Assembly (NCBI GenBank): GCA_964554535.1
Contig: CAZKPB010000008.1
Location: forward strand, 22,910-86,909
Origin: DMER64 sp964554535
GTDB lineage: Bacteria; Bacteroidota; Bacteroidia; Bacteroidales; UBA932
Length of the DNA stretch: 64,000 bases
Reading direction: 5' to 3'
Position 1 is the stretch's first letter; each line of letters opens with the position of its first letter. Under the pieces are notes generated by a model, which was given only the letters and a program-made list of their open reading frames with translations, searched no databases and was not told where the DNA came from. The position numbers were made by a program, and so were the translations under genes. Of this stretch, positions 49,325-58,484 are shown piece by piece.

Positions 49325-51511
49325 ATGAAAAAATTTTACAAATTATTTTTTCTGGCACTTTTGCTGCCTGTAGGCCTATCGGCCGAAGACGGATACAAAT
49401 TATGGTTGCGCTACGCGCCGCTTGATGCGGAAAAGGTTGCTGTGTATGCTCCTTTCCTGGAAGGATATTATTCAAAGGAAAAAGGCCCTACCATGGATGC
49501 ATTGCAGAAAGAATTGTGTATGGCGGTAGAATCCCTGACCGGCAATTCACTACCGGCATTGAGCGCAAAGGATGCCAAAACCAAAGGATTGGAATTTGTG
49601 CTGGACAAAAAAATGAAAGGCATTACCGAAGAAGGCTATACCCTTACCGGTACCGACCGTAAAGTCACCGTAAAGGCCAAAACGCAGCAGGGTCTTTTAT
49701 ACGGAATGTTTCACCTGTTGCGTATTATGCAGACCGGAGAGCCTATGGCCCGACTGGATATTGTGGAATCGCCGGCCTATCAGTGGCGCCTCTTGAATCA
49801 CTGGGACAACGTGGACCGCTCCATTGAACGCGGCTACGCCGGTCAGTCCCTGTGGGAATGGGATGCCCTTCCGGATAGCGTTAACGTCCGTTATACGGAT
49901 TACGCCCGTGCCAATGCTTCCATAGGCATCAATGCCTCGGTGCTGAACAATGTGAATTCCAATGTGATTTTCCTGACTCCGGAATATCTGAAAAAGATTG
50001 CCGTGCTGGCCGATGTATTCCGTCCTTACGGTATCCGCGTATTTTTGTCCATCAATTTTGCCTCGCCCAAACATCTGGGCGGTCTGGAAACGTCCGACCC
50101 GCTGGATCCGGCCGTGGCCCAATGGTGGAAGGAAAAAGTCAAAGAAATTTATACCTACGTGCCCGACTTTGGCGGCTTTCTGGTGAAAGCCAACTCGGAA
50201 GGCCAGTCGGGTCCTCAGGACTACGGCCGCACCCACGCCGACGGGGCCAATATGCTGGCCAAGGCCCTGGCTCCCTTCAACGGGCTGGTTATGTGGCGTG
50301 CCTTTGTTTACAGCCCTGACAGCCCGGACCGTGCCAAACAGGCGTACGAAGAATTCATGCCGCTGGACGGTACGTTTGATGAAAACGTGATTATTCAGGT
50401 GAAAAACGGACCGGTGGATTTCCAACCCCGCGAACCCTTCAGCCCCCTGTTTGGCAATATGCAGAAAACTCCGGTAATGATTGAATTCCAGATTACTCAG
50501 GAATATCTGGGATTTTCAAATAACATGGCCTATCTGGGACCTTTATACAAAGAAGTGCTGGATGCCGACACCTATTGCCTGGGCCCCGGCTCCACGGTGG
50601 CCAAAACCACGGACGGCAGCCTGTTCAATCATTCTCTTTCCGCCATCTGCGGCGTGGCCAATACCGGTACCGACACCAACTGGTGCGGTCACCATTTTGG
50701 ACAGGCCAACTGGTATATGTTTGGCCGTCTGGCCTGGAACTACAACCTGACCGCACAAGATCTGGCCACCGAATGGATAAAAATGACGTTTACGGATGAT
50801 GCCCGCTTCCTGGAATCGGTAAGGGACATGATGATGACCTCCAGAGAAGCTGTGGTGAATTATGAAATGCCCTTGGGCTTCCATCATATCTTTAACGGTT
50901 CCCACTATGGTCCGGGCCCATGGGAGTACAATCCCCGCACCAGGGCTGACTGGCAACCGCCCTATTACCACCAGGCGGGTACCGACGGCATAGGCTTTGA
51001 CCGTTCGGAAACGGGCTCCAATGCGGTTAGCCAGTATTTTTCTCCGTTAAAGGAAATGTACAATGACATCAACACTTGTCCGGAAAACCTGTTACTATGG
51101 TTTCATCATCCGTCCTGGGACTACAAAATGAAAAACGGCCGCACCCTGTGGGATGAAATCTGCTACAAATACACGGAAGGCATGAATAGTGTCCGTCAGA
51201 ACCAGAGCATCTGGGACCAAATGGAACCCTATGTGGATGCCGAACGTTTTGCCCACATACAGCGCCGCCTTAAAATCCAGACCCGTGATGCCCAGTGGTG
51301 GCGCAACGCTTGCCTGCTGTACTTCCAGACTTTCTCTAAAATGCCCATTCCGGCCGAGCTGGAACGTCCCATCTATGACCTGGACGAGTTGATGAAATAC
51401 GGCAATCCTACTGATGTTCAAACGCCTAACGACCGTCTGGCTCCTTATCTTCAGCAAGAACGCGCGGCCCGTATACCCCAGAACCAATCAGCCACCGCTC
51501 CTGCTTTATGA
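49325..51511 (+). CDS. GH67 alpha-glucuronidase, secreted
   Basis: Removes (methyl)glucuronic acid from the non-reducing end of xylo-oligosaccharides. It has 728 residues: signal peptide (KKFYKLFFLALLLPVGLSA), then EDGYKLWLRYAPLD, the GH67 N-terminal domain. The catalytic barrel has YQWRLLNHWDNVDRSIERGYAG, FGGFLVKANSEGQSGPQDYGR with the acid Glu, and ENVIIQVKNGPVDFQPREPFSPLFG with the Asp/Glu base pair. The C-terminal helical domain (GHHFGQANWYMFGRLAWN) is complete. It appears periplasmic. No xylanase or SusCD pair is beside it; the downstream papain-like lipoprotein gene overlaps its stop (ATGA). Confidence 0.95.
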   Translation: MKKFYKLFFLALLLPVGLSAEDGYKLWLRYAPLDAEKVAVYAPFLEGYYSKEKGPTMDALQKELCMAVESLTGNSLPALSAKDAKTKGLEFVLDKKMKGITEEGYTLTGTDRKVTVKAKTQQGLLYGMFHLLRIMQTGEPMARLDIVESPAYQWRLLNHWDNVDRSIERGYAGQSLWEWDALPDSVNVRYTDYARANASIGINASVLNNVNSNVIFLTPEYLKKIAVLADVFRPYGIRVFLSINFASPKHLGGLETSDPLDPAVAQWWKEKVKEIYTYVPDFGGFLVKANSEGQSGPQDYGRTHADGANMLAKALAPFNGLVMWRAFVYSPDSPDRAKQAYEEFMPLDGTFDENVIIQVKNGPVDFQPREPFSPLFGNMQKTPVMIEFQITQEYLGFSNNMAYLGPLYKEVLDADTYCLGPGSTVAKTTDGSLFNHSLSAICGVANTGTDTNWCGHHFGQANWYMFGRLAWNYNLTAQDLATEWIKMTFTDDARFLESVRDMMMTSREAVVNYEMPLGFHHIFNGSHYGPGPWEYNPRTRADWQPPYYHQAGTDGIGFDRSETGSNAVSQYFSPLKEMYNDINTCPENLLLWFHHPSWDYKMKNGRTLWDEICYKYTEGMNSVRQNQSIWDQMEPYVDAERFAHIQRRLKIQTRDAQWWRNACLLYFQTFSKMPIPAELERPIYDLDELMKYGNPTDVQTPNDRLAPYLQQERAARIPQNQSATAPAL

Positions 51512-52863
51512 AAAAAACGGGATGTATTCTTATATTGTTTTGTTGCCTGGCCTGTACAAAAGAAAGTGATCTTGCCCTGACAGGCCGGGTACCTGTCGTC
51601 GTGAGTGCCTCCGACCCCCTGGTGCGCAATCTGGCCTTGATGGAACTGGGACTTGATTTTCCGGACCTGTGTGACGCGCAAGCCACCTTGTCCACGACGT
51701 GCCAACCTGTCTACGATACACAGGGCACCTTGCGTTATCAAGTATTTACCCTGTATAACGGCTATGAGGAAAAAGCTTTGGTATACACATATATAGACAA
51801 AGCGCACACCGGAGTCGTGGCTCGAGTACAACCGCTTGCGGGCACTCGGGGAGGCGGTGCCAAGGCACTCCGCATCCTGCCTGCCGTTGAACCGTTGCGG
51901 CCCCTTACCGACTCCCTGCTGGACTCCCTTCTGACAGGTTTTGACAGTGCCGAGGCCGCCCGAGTGAAGGCCTCCGTGTATGCGCAGCGGCAGGAGTACG
52001 CCCGCACGGCAGCTGCTTATTGGCAGGCGGTGGAAGGCATTGCACGGGAAGTGGCGCTTGCCTCGGACCAGAATCTAATGCTGCGTCCGCTCACCAAAGG
52101 AAGCATCAGCACGTATGAAGACGTGGATGAGTTTATTATTGACCGTTACAATACGGAAGCCCTGTTTAAGACGCGCTGGAAGGGCGGTTGTGGCCCCAGT
52201 GCGGTGGCCAATGCCTATCGCGGGCTGTATACGCAGTACAAAGGCGTCTACCTTCCTTTGTGGGGCGATGTAGGTTTTGAATACGACTTGCGTCATTATG
52301 AAGCAGACAGGGCCTTGTACGATTACAAAAATTTTGAAGACCCGGACGGCGACGGGGCAGTAAATCTGCTGGACCGGGAATGGGTTGAAGCACATAGTGC
52401 CTTGAGCGACAACGGCCTATATGCCGATATCTGTGATTTCATTTTATATTACAATGCGTACCGGATTCCCAATTTTTCCAACGAATGGGGCGTTGCGTTG
52501 CCGGGCAATCTGGCCCGGGCGCTGGTAAAAATCACCGGGGGTGACTATTATCTGGGAGCGGCTTGTGACGTGCACCGACACATTCGCCAAAACCACCTGC
52601 CGTTGATTTGTCTTAAGGCCAATATGACGCATTATTTTTGTGCCATTGGGTCACGATACAACACCTGGCGCTGGGAAAAGATATACTCCTTGTTCGGGAA
52701 AAAATACACTTACAAGAGTCAGGTGTATATCAGTAAAAAATGGTTTTTGGTTACCGACAACGGCAGCGACACCGATGACAACGATTATTTGCCGCTGTGG
52801 GTAAAAGATGATTTTGACCACATTGCGTTGCGTCTGGCGGTCAAGGAAAATCCCCTGCACTAA
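51508..52863 (+). CDS. Papain-like cysteine peptidase lipoprotein (putative)
   Basis: A 451-residue lipoprotein (lipobox CLAC, Cys16). Residues 20-190 look like a pro-region with RVPVVVSASDPLVRNLALMEL. From about 200 there is a papain-like domain: KGGCGPSAVANAYRGLY with candidate nucleophile C228, ANMTHYFCAIGSR with candidate His375, and WFLVTDNGSDTDD with Asp417/Asn418. A calcium-loop-like DPDGDGAVNLLD (278-289) lies between them, resembling an EF-hand or dockerin loop. I assign a peptidase role from this residue order only; C39, C10 or transglutaminase-like families are alternatives. Its ATG overlaps the GH67 stop, so the two are translationally coupled. It converges on recQ with a 14-bp gap. 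Confidence 0.7.
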   Translation: MKKTGCILILFCCLACTKESDLALTGRVPVVVSASDPLVRNLALMELGLDFPDLCDAQATLSTTCQPVYDTQGTLRYQVFTLYNGYEEKALVYTYIDKAHTGVVARVQPLAGTRGGGAKALRILPAVEPLRPLTDSLLDSLLTGFDSAEAARVKASVYAQRQEYARTAAAYWQAVEGIAREVALASDQNLMLRPLTKGSISTYEDVDEFIIDRYNTEALFKTRWKGGCGPSAVANAYRGLYTQYKGVYLPLWGDVGFEYDLRHYEADRALYDYKNFEDPDGDGAVNLLDREWVEAHSALSDNGLYADICDFILYYNAYRIPNFSNEWGVALPGNLARALVKITGGDYYLGAACDVHRHIRQNHLPLICLKANMTHYFCAIGSRYNTWRWEKIYSLFGKKYTYKSQVYISKKWFLVTDNGSDTDDNDYLPLWVKDDFDHIALRLAVKENPLH

Positions 52864-52877
52864 GCCGGACGGGGGCG

Positions 52878-54800
52878 TCAAGCCATCCGCACCCGGTCAC
52901 CGTCTATCACCACTTGACCGGCCTCTACCAGGGCCCGGAGGACTTCCATCACATAGCCACGGTCTTGTGACGGGTCGGTTTCCAGTTGCGAGAGTGAAAT
53001 CTCTCCGGCGCGCACTTGTTGCAGCAGTCGATTGGCAGCCTTTTGAAATGCTTCTTTGCGGGAAGCATGTGTACCGGCAGCAAGGCAGACATCGCAAATG
53101 CCGCAAGGGTGCGTCTGTTGTTCTCCAAAATAGGCCAGCAACTGGCGGCTGCGGCAGGGCGCATCGGATTGCGCGTACTCCAGCATAGCTTCCATACGGG
53201 TGGCGTAGGCTTCTTTGCGGTTGTGAAATTCGGTAGGGTTGAGGTAGACATTGCCGGGCTCCAGACGTCCGTTGTGGAAAAACAGGTGCGGGGTTCTTTT
53301 GCGGGGGATGTAGGACAGAATGCCCCGGCGCGAAAGGTGGATCAGTTGCTCGCATACTGCATTTTTGGCACAGTGGCCTATGCGGGCCAGGTAGTCCTCG
53401 TCAATGGGCACATAGTTACTGAACAGGCCGGTATAGGTACGCAACAGCAGTTTAATGAAGGAATCCAGTTGCACGTCGGTCACCTGAATGCGGTATAGCT
53501 CGTCACGCTGGGCGTTGAATTGAATTCGGGAAGGGTTGTCCACCTCTTCCGACAAGGTGATGAATCCCGCCTGCTCCAGACATTGCAGGGCATAATATAC
53601 AGTGGAGGAATGGTGCTTAATGTGCTTGGAAAAATCTAACAGGTTAAAATCTTGCTGCACCCCGGCTCCGTCTCCGTAACCGATTCCATAATAGGTATAC
53701 AGTTGCTGGTACGTTTGCAGAATAAGGGAGATGTCGGGAAATGATAATTTGTACAGTTGGCGGGCACGCACGGCATCGGCCTGGGCGTAAAGCAGTACGG
53801 CGTAAGCTTTGTGGCCGTCCCTTCCGGCTCGGCCGGCCTCCTGAAAGTAGGCTTCCGGACCGGCTGGCAGGTCATAATGGCAGACAAAACGCACATCTGC
53901 CTTGTTGATGCCCATACCAAAGGCGTTGGTGGCCGCCATTACCTGTATTTTCCCCTGCTTCCAGTCCTCCTGCTTTTTGGACCGTTCCGGCGCACTCATT
54001 CCGGCATGGTATGCCCCTGCGGAAATGCCGTTGGCATTGAGGAAGACGGCAATTTCTTCCGTTTTTTTGCGCTCGCGCACGTAGACCAGGCCGCAACCGC
54101 CCACACCTGTGGCAATACGCAGCAACTGGCCCAGCTTGTCCTCGGCCTTTCTGACCACATAGGCCAGGTTGGGGCGTTCAAACGAGCTTTGGAACAGGCG
54201 GTGGTCGCTGCGGAAGTGCAGTTTCTCCATTATGTCGGCCGCCACTTTTGGGGTGGCGGTGGCGGTAAGGGCCAGGATGGGGACTTGGGGAAAGGTCTCG
54301 CGGAAGGCGGCTATTTTTAGGTAGGACGGACGAAAGTCGTATCCCCATTGGGAAATGCAGTGCGCCTCGTCCACCACCAGAAGGCAGGGGGTCATCTTCT
54401 GTACCCGAACTTTGAACAATTCCGTGCCAAGGCGCTCCGGTGACAGGTAAAGAAATTTGTAGTCTCCGTAGATGGCGTTGTCCAAGGCAATGTCCACTTC
54501 GCGCGCGCTCATTCCGGAATGGACGGCCAGGGCACGGATACCAATGGCATCCAGCTGTTCCACCTGGTCTTTCATAAGGGCAATGAGCGGCGAAATGACA
54601 ATGCAGATACCTTCTCGTAAAAGGGCCGGTACCTGAAAGCAAAGGGACTTTCCACCTCCTGTTGGCATAAGGGCCAAAGAATCAATACCTTGAAAAGCGG
54701 CGTCAATAATCTCTTCCTGTCCTTTGCGGAAGGAAGTGTACCCCCAGTAGCGGGATAGAGTGTCAATATACTTTTCGGTACAGTTTTTGCGCATATTCAT
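52878..54800 (-). CDS. recQ: ATP-dependent DNA helicase RecQ
   Basis: 3'-5' helicase in recombination and fork repair. From the ATG at 54800 it has 640 residues: RKGQEEIIDAAFQGIDSLALMPTGGGKSLCFQVPALL (Walker A), LLVVDEAHCISQWGYDFRPSYL (DEAH and aromatic loop), ATNAFGMGINKADVRFVCHYDLP, QEAGRAGRDGHKAYAVLLY with the Arg finger, and a zinc site ending HPCGICDVCLA. A winged-helix RQC part follows, but no clear HRDC domain; the protein ends in GQVVIDGDRVRMA. An ATG two codons later (54794) is also possible; the -7 box is only 3 nt from the first. Confidence 0.93.
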   Translation of the reverse strand: MNMRKNCTEKYIDTLSRYWGYTSFRKGQEEIIDAAFQGIDSLALMPTGGGKSLCFQVPALLREGICIVISPLIALMKDQVEQLDAIGIRALAVHSGMSAREVDIALDNAIYGDYKFLYLSPERLGTELFKVRVQKMTPCLLVVDEAHCISQWGYDFRPSYLKIAAFRETFPQVPILALTATATPKVAADIMEKLHFRSDHRLFQSSFERPNLAYVVRKAEDKLGQLLRIATGVGGCGLVYVRERKKTEEIAVFLNANGISAGAYHAGMSAPERSKKQEDWKQGKIQVMAATNAFGMGINKADVRFVCHYDLPAGPEAYFQEAGRAGRDGHKAYAVLLYAQADAVRARQLYKLSFPDISLILQTYQQLYTYYGIGYGDGAGVQQDFNLLDFSKHIKHHSSTVYYALQCLEQAGFITLSEEVDNPSRIQFNAQRDELYRIQVTDVQLDSFIKLLLRTYTGLFSNYVPIDEDYLARIGHCAKNAVCEQLIHLSRRGILSYIPRKRTPHLFFHNGRLEPGNVYLNPTEFHNRKEAYATRMEAMLEYAQSDAPCRSRQLLAYFGEQQTHPCGICDVCLAAGTHASRKEAFQKAANRLLQQVRAGEISLSQLETDPSQDRGYVMEVLRALVEAGQVVIDGDRVRMA

Positions 54801-54803
54801 GGG

Positions 54804-54832
54804 CAAATATATGAAAATATTATCTACCTTCG
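54804..54832. promoter_or_regulatory. Divergent -7 boxes of recQ and pckA
   Basis: Minus strand TATATTTG (54811-54804) ends 3 nt before the recQ ATG at 54800. Plus strand TACCTTCG (54825-54832, one mismatch) precedes pckA by 55 nt, giving it a leader rich in A and T. The boxes are 13 bp apart. Confidence 0.5.
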
Positions 54833-54887
54833 CAGCGGAATTTTGAAAGGATATTTTTCTCACTAAATAACATCAAATTAATTAATT

Positions 54888-56480
54888 ATGAACCAGATAG
54901 ACTTGACCAAGTACGGTATTAAGAATGCCAAGAACGTACTTCACAACCCCTCTTACGAACAATTGTTCCAAGCCGAGATGGATCCATCAAATGAAGGTTT
55001 TGACAAAGGAGTGCTCAGCAGTTTGGGTGCCGTTAACGTTAAAACCGGTCGTTTTACCGGACGTTCTCCCAAAGATAAATTTATTGTTAAAGACGCTACC
55101 ACTGAAAATACCATTTGGTGGGACGGCAAAATCAACAAACCCGTTTCTCCGGAAGTTTGGGATTCATTAAAAGAAATATCCAGCAACCAGCTTTCTGATA
55201 AAGACACTCTGTATGTGATTGATGCTTATTGCGGTACCAATCCCGACACCCGTATGAAAGTACGCTTTATTGTGGAAGTTGCCTGGCAGGCTCACTTTGT
55301 ACGCAATATGTTTATCCGTCCTTCCAATTATGAATTGGACAACTTTGGCGAACCTGACTTTGTGGTATTGAATGCCTCCAAGGCGGTCAACCCCAACTGG
55401 AAAGAACAGGGTATGAACTCGGAAGTATTTGTAGTGTTCAACCTTACCCAACGTATGGCCGTTATTGGCGGTACCTGGTACGGTGGTGAAATGAAGAAAG
55501 GTATTTTCTCCATAATGAACTACTACCTGCCTCTGAAAGGCATTGCCGCCATGCACTGCTCTGCCAATGTAGGCGAAAAAGGCGACGTAGCCATTTTCTT
55601 TGGTCTGTCCGGCACCGGCAAGACCACTTTGTCCGCCGACCCCAAACGTTATCTGATCGGTGACGACGAACACGGCTGGGACGACCACGGTGTATTCAAC
55701 TTTGAAGGAGGTTGCTATGCCAAATGTATTGACCTGAGCCAGGAAAAAGAACCCGATATCTGGGACGCCATAAAACGTGACGCCTTGTTGGAAAACGTAA
55801 CCATCGGCCCGGACGGTACGCCCGACTTTACCGACGGTTCTGTTACTGAAAACACCCGTGTATCTTATCCTATCTATCATATCAACAAGATTGTACTGCC
55901 TTCAAAGGCCGGTCATGCCAAGAAAGTCATTTACCTGTCTGCCGACGCCTTTGGCGTACTGCCTCCGGTTTCCATTTTGAACCGTGACCAGGCTCAGTAT
56001 TACTTCCTGTGCGGCTACACTTCCAAACTGGCCGGTACCGAACTGGGAATTACCGCTCCGGTGCCCACTTTCTCGGCCGCCTTTGGTGAAGCCTTCCTGA
56101 CCGTACATCCCACCTTGTACGCTAAGAACCTTGTCAAGAAAATGGACGAACACGGTGCCAAAGCCTATTTGGTAAATACCGGATGGAACGGAACAGGCAA
56201 ACGCATTTCTTTGAAGGACACTCGCGCCATCATTGACGCCATTCTTGACGGTAGCACTGATAAAGCTCCCACCAAGATGGTTCCCGTCATGAATCTGACT
56301 ATTCCTACCGAACTTCCTAACGTGACCACCAGCATTCTGGACCCCAGAGCCACTTATGCCAATGAAGAAGAATGGACCGTTAAGGCTCGTGACCTGGCAG
56401 GCCGCTACATCAAGAACTTTGAAAAATATTGCGACAACGACGCCGCCAAAGAACTTGTAAAAGCCGGTCCCCAGCTGTAG
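54888..56480 (+). CDS. pckA: ATP-dependent phosphoenolpyruvate carboxykinase
   Basis: Interconverts oxaloacetate + ATP and PEP + CO2 + ADP; in Bacteroidota often used in the carboxylating direction during succinate fermentation. The 530-residue protein has FTGRSPKDKFIVKD, HCSANVGEKGDVAIFFGLSGTGKTTLSADPKRYLIGDDEHGWD (kinase-1a P-loop and metal site) and GFTSKLAGTE-like sequence (CGYTSKLAGTELGI). Length is normal. Codon choice resembles gapA, suggesting high expression. It has a shared terminator with the convergent pfk gene. Confidence 0.97.
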   Translation: MNQIDLTKYGIKNAKNVLHNPSYEQLFQAEMDPSNEGFDKGVLSSLGAVNVKTGRFTGRSPKDKFIVKDATTENTIWWDGKINKPVSPEVWDSLKEISSNQLSDKDTLYVIDAYCGTNPDTRMKVRFIVEVAWQAHFVRNMFIRPSNYELDNFGEPDFVVLNASKAVNPNWKEQGMNSEVFVVFNLTQRMAVIGGTWYGGEMKKGIFSIMNYYLPLKGIAAMHCSANVGEKGDVAIFFGLSGTGKTTLSADPKRYLIGDDEHGWDDHGVFNFEGGCYAKCIDLSQEKEPDIWDAIKRDALLENVTIGPDGTPDFTDGSVTENTRVSYPIYHINKIVLPSKAGHAKKVIYLSADAFGVLPPVSILNRDQAQYYFLCGYTSKLAGTELGITAPVPTFSAAFGEAFLTVHPTLYAKNLVKKMDEHGAKAYLVNTGWNGTGKRISLKDTRAIIDAILDGSTDKAPTKMVPVMNLTIPTELPNVTTSILDPRATYANEEEWTVKARDLAGRYIKNFEKYCDNDAAKELVKAGPQL

Positions 56481-56495
56481 AAAATTGCCCGTATA

Positions 56496-56532
56496 AATAA
56501 GAAAGGCGACCTAAAAGGCCGCCTTTCTTATT
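56496..56532. terminator. Bidirectional terminator between pckA and pfk
   Basis: Long stem AATAAGAAAGGCG-CC / GG-CGCCTTTCTTATT with one mismatch and a TAAAA loop, between convergent genes. T/A runs at both ends allow use on both strands. Confidence 0.85.
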
Positions 56533-56547
56533 GTATAAGAGGGAACA

Positions 56548-57792
56548 TTACAGATTCAGAATCTTATTGAAGTCAAAGGCTTCCGGATTGGGAACAATAG
56601 CCTTGGCGGCTTCATAATCTTCTTCCCCCACGTAGTCCATAATGTGACAGGTGTAGAACTGTACTTCGTGAGATTTCATGTTTACCTGACGGGGAGGAAT
56701 CTTTCCGGTGACGGGATCTTGCAGGTCTTGCAGGAATAACGGGATAACCTTTCCGTTACCGTCACGACATACCATACAGCCGCTGAGGTTTTTCTTGAAA
56801 AGTTCGTAAACGCCCATACCCAGGATGGAGCAATATTCCAGGTCGTAAGAAACGGGAGATACGCAACGCACTTCATAACCTACTTCCACGGGGCGGGATT
56901 TGATCTTCAGACCGATTTCCTTCAGTTTCTTATCTACCATCTCATTGATGATATGAGATTTGGACACTTTACCCAGTTCTGCGTGACCGTGGTCGTCATA
57001 GGTAAAGGCAATACCCGAATTCTTGAGGTCTTCTTCCGTGAGGAATTCAAACACGCCTTCGGAAATCATGGCGGCGCCGTAATGAATACCGCGAATCTGA
57101 CGTTTGATCATGGCCGAGACAATCAGGTTCACAATTTTGTCGGTGGTTACCTGGGTCTTGTAGAACATTTCGGGAATAATGATCATGGGATAGTGGCAGG
57201 AAGCCCCTATGCCAAAGGCAAGGTGTCCGGCGGTACGACCCATGGCCGTTACAATAAACCAGTTTTCACTGGTGCGGGCATCTTCATATACGGTGCGGCT
57301 GAGTTCTGCTCCGCAGGCTTTGGCGCTTTGATAACCAAAGGTGGGAATACCTTCCGGAAGAGGCAGATCGTTGTCAATAGTCTTGGGTACGTGAATGTTG
57401 GCAATGTTATATTGTTTGGCAACCAGGAATTTGGAGATACGGTTGGCGGTAGAAGCGGTGTCGTCACCCCCTACGGTAACAAGCAGTTTTACATTGTTTT
57501 CTTTGAAGAAATCCAGATTGAAACGTTCTTCAAAATCTTCTGCAGTCGGTTTGAAACGGCTCATACGCAGGTAAGAACCGCCGCGGTTGAAGAGCATATC
57601 GGCCTTGTCAAAATCCAGATCTTCTTTACGGCATTGGTCGTTGGGACAGAAAAGGCCGGAATAACCTCCGTGCAGTCCAATGACACGGAAACCTCTTTTA
57701 ATAAATGTTTTGGTAATGGTACATACTACGGTGTTAATGCCCGGCGCCGGACCGCCCCCGCAAAGAATGGCAATAGATTGTTGTTTTTCCAT
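56548..57792 (-). CDS. 6-phosphofructokinase, pyrophosphate-type
   Basis: Phosphorylates fructose 6-phosphate. The 414-residue protein has ILCGGGPAPGINTVV at the N-terminus, TVGGDDTAST (108-112) and PKTIDNDLP (136-144). Asp at the second position of GGDD and Lys in PKTID are the residues that mark PPi-dependent enzymes; ATP-dependent ones have Gly at both. It therefore probably uses pyrophosphate and can run reversibly. It follows maf by 21 nt on the minus strand but has its own -7 box (TAATTTTG, 57829-57822) inside the maf 3' end. It converges on pckA. Confidence 0.92.
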   Translation of the reverse strand: MEKQQSIAILCGGGPAPGINTVVCTITKTFIKRGFRVIGLHGGYSGLFCPNDQCRKEDLDFDKADMLFNRGGSYLRMSRFKPTAEDFEERFNLDFFKENNVKLLVTVGGDDTASTANRISKFLVAKQYNIANIHVPKTIDNDLPLPEGIPTFGYQSAKACGAELSRTVYEDARTSENWFIVTAMGRTAGHLAFGIGASCHYPMIIIPEMFYKTQVTTDKIVNLIVSAMIKRQIRGIHYGAAMISEGVFEFLTEEDLKNSGIAFTYDDHGHAELGKVSKSHIINEMVDKKLKEIGLKIKSRPVEVGYEVRCVSPVSYDLEYCSILGMGVYELFKKNLSGCMVCRDGNGKVIPLFLQDLQDPVTGKIPPRQVNMKSHEVQFYTCHIMDYVGEEDYEAAKAIVPNPEAFDFNKILNL

Positions 57793-57813
57793 AAAATTTG
57801 ATGTTGAGAATTT

Positions 57814-58482
57814 TCAGCCTGCAAAATTACATAAAAATCTTAGTTCTTCCCAGACTTTTTGAACGGGAAGCCCCATTACATTAAAGTAACTGCCTTCAAT
57901 TTTTTCTATGCCCATAAACCCTATCCATTCCTGTGCCCCGTAGGCACCGGCCTTGTCCATGGGCCGGTAGCGTTTTACGTAAAAATCAATTTCAGCCGGG
58001 GAAAGGGGGGCAAAATGCACGGTGGTGGTGTCGCAGAAGCGGTGCTCGCGACTGCCGTCGGGGAAGGTCAGGGAACTTCCGGTGCGCAGGCAGACACCGG
58101 TAATCACCAGATGGGTCCGGCCGCTCAGGCGGCGCAGCATTTGACGGGCCTCTTCCTGCGTGGCGGGTTTGCCCAGAATACGTTCCCGGGCGGGGCGGTC
58201 GTCGGTGCAGAATACCAAGGTGTCTGCGGTGAGCAGCACCTCACGCGGGGACAGGTCTCGGCCAAAGGCATTGGCCTTGGCCAGGGCAAGCCACTGGGGA
58301 ATCTCCTGAGCCGGTGTGGAGGCGGGGTAGAAGTGCTCGTCCAGGGAATCCACGGGTTCTACCGTGAAGGGGAGGTCCAGCCCTTCCAGCAATTGTTTCC
58401 GCCGTGGAGACCCTGAGCCCAGGGTCAGGCGGCATCCGTGCAAATCAAGCAGGCCGTCGGGGCCGTAAGGTAACGTCTCCAT
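57814..58482 (-). CDS. maf: Maf-family nucleoside triphosphate pyrophosphatase
   Basis: House-cleaning pyrophosphatase acting on dTTP/UTP or modified nucleotides. The 222-residue protein has LTLGSGSPRRKQLLEGLDLPF (nucleotide-binding loop), EVLLTADTLVFCTD with the catalytic Asp, GKPATQEEARQMLRRLSGRTH, and the C-terminal DKAGAYGAQEWIGFMGIEKIEGSYFNVMGLP. The N-terminal 15 residues before the fold (METLPYGPDGLLDLHG) are an extra extension; no nearer start is obvious. It begins 2 nt after kdsC, so the two are co-transcribed. Confidence 0.94.
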   Translation of the reverse strand: METLPYGPDGLLDLHGCRLTLGSGSPRRKQLLEGLDLPFTVEPVDSLDEHFYPASTPAQEIPQWLALAKANAFGRDLSPREVLLTADTLVFCTDDRPARERILGKPATQEEARQMLRRLSGRTHLVITGVCLRTGSSLTFPDGSREHRFCDTTTVHFAPLSPAEIDFYVKRYRPMDKAGAYGAQEWIGFMGIEKIEGSYFNVMGLPVQKVWEELRFLCNFAG

Positions 58483-58484
58483 GG

